Shown in pieces: positions 57,626-64,000 of a DNA stretch of 64,000 bases. The translations under genes and the position numbers were made by a program. Position 1 is the first letter of the stretch. Each line of letters starts with the position of its first letter. The notes below the pieces were generated by a model. The model saw only the letters and a program-made list of their open reading frames with translations, searched no databases and was not told where the DNA came from. Source of the DNA: Bretschneidera sinensis (taxonomy: Eukaryota; Streptophyta; Magnoliopsida; Brassicales; Akaniaceae); contig CM043698.1 of the NCBI GenBank assembly GCA_023935145.1, forward strand, positions 78,481,001 to 78,545,000, read 5' to 3'.

Positions 57626-58209
57626 ATTGCCCCTGGACTAAATTATGCTTTTAAAGTAGGTTGCTATCCCTCAAGTATGTATTGTTGTGATCTTATACGG
57701 CCTTCTATTTTTTACTTTTCGATAACCATTTTTTGGCTCATAAGTTTGATATGGCTTTATATAATGTGAAATTTATTGGGATAAGCTCTAGAGATAATAA
57801 AGCTTGAGAATGTGGGGTTTTGACTTATGAGACTTGGGAGGGGAGCAGAAAATAGAAATGACTTTGAAATTCTTTTTGTAGCAAAATGAAATCAATTTTC
57901 CAAAAGTAGAATTGTTTTTTGTAATTGGTCTACACAACGGGATGTAGCCCTCTCTCATCCCTTTTCCTTCCCATCCATGGTCTTTTGTGCAGTGACAAGT
58001 GACTCTACCAAATGATAAAGTACATTGGTGCTTATAAAAAAAAGTACATTGGTACTTATAAAAAAATTACATTGGTGCATACAGGAGGCAACCCTCAATA
58101 AAAATGATATGAGAACATAATTAGGATATTTTCCATTTTGCTTTTGGCGTGATATTTTGGTGTCATAATTGCTCCTTTAAATTGCCAAGCATGACCACTG
58201 TTATGTAGA
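57626..58209. other. FB1 central spacer, no gene seen
   Basis: About 0.58 kb between the inverted arms; no ORF of note. Confidence 0.5.
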
Positions 58210-59090
58210 CTAAAGCAATATTGACAACTAAATAACCAAAAGTTAAAAAATTTAATTAATAAATTGATAAACTAAAGTATCTTGATTGTTCAAAAAACAC
58301 AAAAATTTTGTTAAGTTTCATCTCAACTCGAATTCGTTTAGAATTTGGTTAAGTTTCATTACTTAGGATCTTTTATAATTTCAAACAACTATAAATTCAT
58401 ATTTTTATAATCAAATTAGAATAAATATAATAAAATAATGCATGATCAAACACATTATTATAAGTCTATAACTTTGTTTTTGATAATACTATTGTCTATA
58501 ACCTTGATAGAAGGAAAATTGATAATCATACTTTTTATGATTTTGACTCTAGCTTTTATAAAATAAATATGAAAATAAATACGTTAAAACAAAATTCAAG
58601 TGAATGAATAAATATTAAAGTTAACCTTTTTGTTTCTTGTTATATTTAAGAGTTCATTTAATGTTTTTCTTTATGTCAAAGAATATCTGAAAAATGTTTT
58701 ATGAAAGAACAAAAGAAAAAGAATCAGAGTCGCTTGAAACTGATGAGTACTGCACTTTACTCCTGCTTTTTTTGCCTAGTTTTTTTCAATAATCTTTATT
58801 TTTTTTCAAAGTGTAAAGCAATAAATGACACACCTTTTTAATAGGTTAATAGACATTTGAAGTCTAGATCATTAGAGATGATGCATATTAGTAAAGTTCT
58901 TTTTTTGGTACAATTGGTTTTATCTTTTTGAAGTTTAAGATGGCTGGGTCCACTTTTTCATGGTAAAAATAATTTACAATTCTACATACTCTGCACCAGC
59001 TAGACATTCAAATACGCTAGACCACACTATTTTTTGGCTAAACATTTACTACTCTACACTGGTATTACTACAAAGTCAATTTTTTTTGTC

Positions 59091-61591
59091 CATGTCTGGG
59101 CATGCTTCTTATTTGTTTCGTTAGTCAACGTCCACAAGATATTTCCATTTTGAAGTGTTCAGTACGTAAATCAATATTGGTGGCATGTCATGTGGACAAG
59201 ATGCTCCAGGGTAAGGCAAATGGTCTAGTTAACACAGAAAAAAACACATGATTGATATGTGAAGGTACAAGTATATTATTTTTAAACCCTTTTTTTTTGG
59301 TAAACATACATGAGTATCATTCAATCAATGTTGAATTCCGAGGTCAGTTTCCCATTTCTTCTTAAGCTAAGCTTCTCCTGTTATTTGCCTCCTTCCTCCC
59401 ATTTTTTAATCAGTGAAATTTGAACCTAAAATCTTCCCTAGCCCCACCTCACCCTTTTCTTTTATTATACTCATGTCATAGCAACATTTTCTTTTTTATT
59501 CCTTTTCTCCACTAGTCCGGTAGTCAACATTTTTCAACTTCAGGAACATGTAATTTTCCATCTAAAATGTGTTTCTATTTGGGTCAGTCATGTAAACATA
59601 TCAAGGGACTATAATAAAATCTAGTTATTTACATCACACAACAAAGTTGGGTTTCTATATTGCACAGATGTTCAGATTGGTCTATATGAATTTATGGTGC
59701 CCAACCTCTATTTGGGGCTACATGGGGAATTCTATTTTTGATATGAAGCACAAAAGTATTCATTCCAAAAACATGAAGCTATCGGTTATAAAAAAAGAAG
59801 CTCCAATTTCTTGAAGTATGTCAAGAAATTGTGTTGTAAAGGCTCCCTTGTTTTGTGTATATGTTAGTGAAAATGATTGAAATACTATATTTTATTTGGG
59901 TATTATCATTTATTTGCTTACTGGTTAGTTGGAAAGTGTTCTGTGCTATCACTGTATGCAGAAATATAAACTATTCTAATTTTGCTGTGAGTCATGGTTT
60001 CATACTTAATTAAATATATGGGTTCTGATCAATATATACAGGGCACTTATTTCAGATAATTAGAGATGACGAAAGAGAGAACATATGATAATAAAAAAAG
60101 ATAATTATTTATGTTGCCATGTGAGAAAGAAGGTCTAAATACTAATCAAAAAAGAAAGGTCTAAACATTTAAAGAATATATTTGTAATGAAGCCATAAAA
60201 ATTGAAAAAAGGTTTTGTGATGAAGAACCCATTAAAGTAGGAAAGGGTAAATCTTTGCCTACTTTTTGTAAGGCCAATTTTCATTTTGTCACTTTGTGGC
60301 TTCTAAATTTACAGTTTGCCATATTTGCGCTTGATTTTTGACCTTTTGTCATTTAAAGAGACAATTTTCTTCTAAAAAATACTTGAATTCCACAAGATGG
60401 TCATTTAGCCTGATTTCAGGCTGAAACCTGCCTTTGTTCCTTTGTAAAATCATCATATTTTATAAGGATTTGAATTTGAAGCACTTGCTTCCCACATACA
60501 GATTTTTTTATTTATTATAGTGGAATAAAGGAGCATATATGTATGGAAGAAAAAACAATTAAGCATACTTGCAAGAGTAAAGTGTAGTTTTGGAAACCAC
60601 AAGGTGACGAAATGAAAGTAAGCCTTACTAAAAGGGTGCAGAGTATAATTTGCGCAAAGGAAAAGAAAAATTAAAGCAATTGCTTTCTTAACTTTTGTTT
60701 ATGAGATCTATTGTGAAGGAAAAGACAACATGACTTCCTAGTCTTATATTAAGCAACAAAATTGTGAAACTATCACGACTTATCTTGTTTAAAATTTTTG
60801 ATCATCATTTTTAGTGATTTATTCTTTTTGTACAACAGTCCAGTCCCATTTATGTAAACTCTGCACTTCCTGATGAAAGTTTTAGCCTTCTTAGTTTCTT
60901 CTGTTATTGCTTGATTTTTGTAGGATAATAACCATAACTCTTCTTGTTGGGATGCTGCTGTTATAAATTCTTCAAATGGTCCAAATTAGTTAAAAGTCTT
61001 TCAAAGCTCAAAACTTACTGTCATGACCATCTTGTTGATCATGTTTGTCATATCTGATCAAAGAGTATAGGATAATAAAAGTTGATCAACTACTTAACAT
61101 TTAGGAGGATTGCTAATGGTACTTAATGTCCTCTAACTTGTTAAGAAATACATGTTTGAAACGATACGAATTGCTATAAGGTCTAGATGTGAAATTCTTA
61201 TGTTTTGTGATAGGATCATGGAACTCATGCATTGTACACACGAACACACACACAACACAAAGCAATAGACAGACTAGCAAATGGACATTGAGCAACAAAC
61301 TGCTCACCAACATGCATGTGCATGCACACACACATTCTCAGTCTTTCATCACAAAAGAGAAAAGTAGAAAAATTTCTTAACTCTCTAGTCCAGGTTTCTC
61401 AACTAAAGAAATATTGCTGAGTCTGTGGAAAGAGATCCAAATTCTATTTAAGAGGTCCCGTTGTATTTAAGTTTTCAGTTAGCATCTATATAAAGGGTAG
61501 ATGCTAGGGGAGATGTTCAAAGTGATATGAATGTTAGAAGTATGTATGATAAAAGGTGAAAGAATAGTTCACTATGTGTTCACCACACGGC
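59091..61591 (+). other. no certain gene; a possible MBD8-like exon at 59128-59211
   Basis: AT-rich. Between gtttcgttag and ggtaaggc an 84-nt stretch is open in the phase left by the MBD8-like exon (QRPQDISILKCSVRKSILVA). It does not match the MBD domain as I know it, so this is weak. A CA-rich microsatellite lies at 61238-61335. Confidence 0.3.
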
Positions 61592-62790
61592 TGGAGATTC
61601 CTTCGGGGCAACAGGGAAGAGGATTTTAAGTACTATTTGGTAAAATGGGGTGTGGTTAAGAAACCTTTGGAGAGAATGGGTCTTGGTATTAAGTCCATCT
61701 CTTTACTCAATAAGGCCCTTCTTGGTAAATGGCTTTAGAGATTTATTATTGAGAAAGATCACTTGTGGAGGATAGTGGAGGCCAAGTATGGGATGGATAG
61801 TGATGGTTGGATGTCTAAGGCGCCTCGGGAAGCCTATGGAGTGGGAGTGGGTGGGAAGACATTCGGCTTTTTGTAGAAGTGTTGGTGGGTAATGGAGCAA
61901 GGACTTGACTTTGGTATGATTCTTGGTGTGGGAATTCTCCAATGAAGGATAAGTTTACGAACATTGTTAGCATTGTGAGACATAAGGAAGTGCGGGTTCA
62001 CTCTTGTTACTGAGTAATGAAGGAGTATCTTGGGTTGTGCCATTTATTCCTAATGTTCATAATTGGGAAGTTGAGGAGGTTGCGATGTTTTTGGATTCCT
62101 TATACAATAGTAGAATCGAAATGGGGAGAGTATGTGATGATATGGGGGCCTAGTCTGGATAAAAGGGTTTAAGGTGAAAGATGTTTACAAGATTCTCATT
62201 GATAGAGCCCTTGCAAACGATCAATCTAACTTCCCTTGGAAAGCCATTTGGTGCGCTCGAGCATCCAAGAAAGTAAATTTTTTTGTTTGTTTGGGAGGCC
62301 TCTTGGGATAGAATCCTTACTATCGGCAATCTTCAAAGAAGAGGGAAGACAATTGTTAATAGATGTTGTATTTGTAAGGGGAATGTTGAATCCATGTATC
62401 ATCTTTTGGTGGAGTGCTCTCTAGTTAAGAGTTTATGGGAGATGGCGTATAGAGTTCCCTGTGGGTTTCTTGGGTGGTTGCGGGTTCAGTATTGATGAAA
62501 TTTGAGTTTGGAGTGGTTTGAGGGCTCAAAAGGATGTCAAGAAGGCTTTAGATTTAATTCTGCTCTCTATTTGGTGGATTATTTGGAGAGAAGAACTGAA
62601 GGGCTTTTGATGGTATTGAAAGACCTATTGCAAATATTAGGAATAGTTAGTTCAATACCATTAATTTTTTTACTTAAAAGAAATTTATTTGTAAATAATG
62701 ATGATCTTCTAGATTTTGTGGAGCTTTTTCAATGTAAGTAGCCTTTGGCTTTGAATACATGCAAATGTTTGCTTTCGTAAGTGGATAACA
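61592..62790 (+). mobile_element. LINE2: 5'-truncated L1 fragment
   Basis: Same family as LINE1, C-terminal part of ORF2 only: DFKYYLVKWGVVKKPLERMG, LLNKALLGKWL, GFKVKDVYKILIDRALANDQ, FPWKAIWCARASKKVNFFVC, then CICKGNVESMYHLLVECSLV. Stops and frameshifts. Ends in aatgtaagtagcctttggct as in LINE1; no clear target duplication. Confidence 0.85.
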
Positions 62791-62829
62791 ACAGTGTGTA
62801 TATATATATAGCACACATGTTTCATAAGT

Positions 62830-63600
62830 AATTTTTTTTTTTTTTATATATGTACGACATCAAGAGGTTGACACCCATTTACAAAAAAACTATCTAGTAT
62901 CTACAAGATAGTATATCATGAAATCTATGAGCTCATCTTCGTTTACAAAAATGTTTCCCATCAAACCAAAACTCAAAAGTATTGAACCACTCTTTTTTGA
63001 TGGAGGCCAATAAATTTTTCTACTCTATTGAAGGCTTGCTTATTCTTTTCATTCAAAATCCCCAAAAAATAGAAAGAGGAATTCAAGAATAGGCCTTGGT
63101 CATGTGTTTAGAAGTTTTCAAACCACTCCACGTCTACACTTCCTTCGGGATAGAAGCACTCAATGGAGTTCCACTATACAAAAAGCCATTTCTGGCAAAT
63201 GCTAGGTGTAGGAAATATTCAAAAGAAGATGAAAAAAGGTCTCAGCCTCCTCTTTACAAAGATAACATCTATTGACTAAAACTTTTCCTTTCCTTTGAAG
63301 ATTGTCAATAGTAAGAATGCCACCCTAAGAAGCTTCCCAAGCAAAAAAAGCAACCTTGAATGGATCAAAGACTTTCCAAATCGCTTTCCAATGAAAGTTT
63401 TCCCTTCCTTCCAAAGACATATATTCAAAGAGAGCCTTATAGAAAGACTTGACCTTGAACTTTCCTACCATTTTCAATTTCCATCCAACCTTATCTCCTT
63501 AAGAAAATTGTCTTTGCCTCGTAAATGTGTCCAAAAAACTTACAAAAAAAGTAAATGTGTTCCAAAAAGTTGCCCACACTGTCATGTGCATAAGTAGAAA
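62830..63600 (-). mobile_element. LINE3: L1 fragment, minus strand
   Basis: Plus-strand poly(T) at 62832-62843 is its poly(A) tail. Minus-strand coding remnants: WKAIWKVFDPFKVAFFAWEA, GILTIDNLQRKGKVLVNRCY, CKEEAETFFHLLL, i.e. the C-terminal zinc-binding end of L1 ORF2, with stops. A different subfamily from LINE1/LINE2. Confidence 0.78.
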
Positions 63601-64000
63601 TTGTCAATGCAAAGTTGCAACCACTTGTAACACAATTCTAGATAAAGAGGTGGGTATAGGGAAGGGAGACCTAGCTTATATGTGGTCATGATTTTGTGCT
63701 CATATGAGTCATGCCGAGGGTCTTAAGGTACAGGGAAAATAATAACGAAGCACCAATGGTGTTTTATCCTTTTTCATGGTCTTGATCCATTTTTAAAATG
63801 TTCTACTTGAAAATGGAGTGAAATCCAAGATAACAATTAATGACATTACTATTATTTATCAAAATAGAAAGTACATATCAATGAATGGACATAAAAGTCA
63901 TTTCCTTGTTATAACGGCGCATTGGGAGGATAGTCTGGATGTATGTCCTACCTTATAACTTTTTTTTTTCATGAAGTGGTTACTTTTAAGACTTGAACTC
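63601..64000. other. no gene seen
   Basis: Nothing identifiable up to the window edge. Confidence 0.5.

Larger units (their letters stand above)
49880..59090. repeat. FB1: long inverted repeat (foldback or MULE-like), interrupted
   Basis: Left arm is 49880-50141 + 54931-55393 + 57506-57625, right arm about 58210-59090, reverse complements over about 0.85 kb (for example agagtagtaaatgtttagc against gctaaacatttactactct; attcaagtgaatg against cattcacttgaa). The spacer of about 0.6 kb has no transposase. LINE1 and NLTR1 sit in the left arm only. The ends and target duplication are not resolved, so the class (long-TIR Mutator-like versus foldback) is a guess. Confidence 0.8.

Overview
This is a eudicot nuclear window, probably from a woody rosid (low confidence on lineage). 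It is AT-rich, has plant splice signals, a plant UDP-glycosyltransferase gene, an intron-bearing elongator tRNA-Met copy and a plant MBD8-like gene. Most of the 64 kb is transposable-element DNA plus one endogenous pararetrovirus (EPRV). Only two host protein genes are supported, and both are incomplete in the window.

Layout. 1-2239 (minus): a UGT85-type glycosyltransferase, two exons, C-terminus cut by the window edge. 2943-3027: a degenerate tRNA-Met(CAU) with its intron. 3266-3742: an imperfect inverted repeat (MITE-like). 4633-37714: a nested stack. The base is a Ty3 chromovirus (here GYP1). Its 5' LTR holds an EPRV (4997-13847) flanked by an 18-bp duplication. Its reverse transcriptase is split by a minus-strand Ty1/copia element (COP1, 16059-35066, TSD gtatt). 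COP1 is split by a solo LTR (LTR-L copy 1, 18181-31588). That is split by an Athila-like Ty3 element (GYP2, 19821-30944). GYP2 carries a second solo LTR of the LTR-L family, reversed (27202-29537, TSD tttac). 38121-44808: a decayed SIRE-like copia element on the minus strand (COP2) with an env-position ORF. 47597-48462: first coding exon of an MBD8-like gene. About 49880-59090: a long inverted repeat (FB1) whose left arm holds a full L1 insertion (LINE1, 50142-54916) and a small non-autonomous LTR element (NLTR1, 55394-57500). 61592-63600: two more L1 fragments on opposite strands.

The EPRV is caulimovirid, with Petuvirus/Florendovirus-like domain order, and is heavily rearranged. It has a movement-protein region, coat protein with a CCHC knuckle, aspartic protease, the RNase H tail and a downstream ORF of unknown function, but almost no reverse transcriptase. 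Its right half is an inverted repeat with about 1.87-kb arms around a 0.66-kb loop that contains the viral promoter. This could produce long double-stranded RNA and is the most interesting structure in the window. No element in the window looks able to move or replicate by itself.
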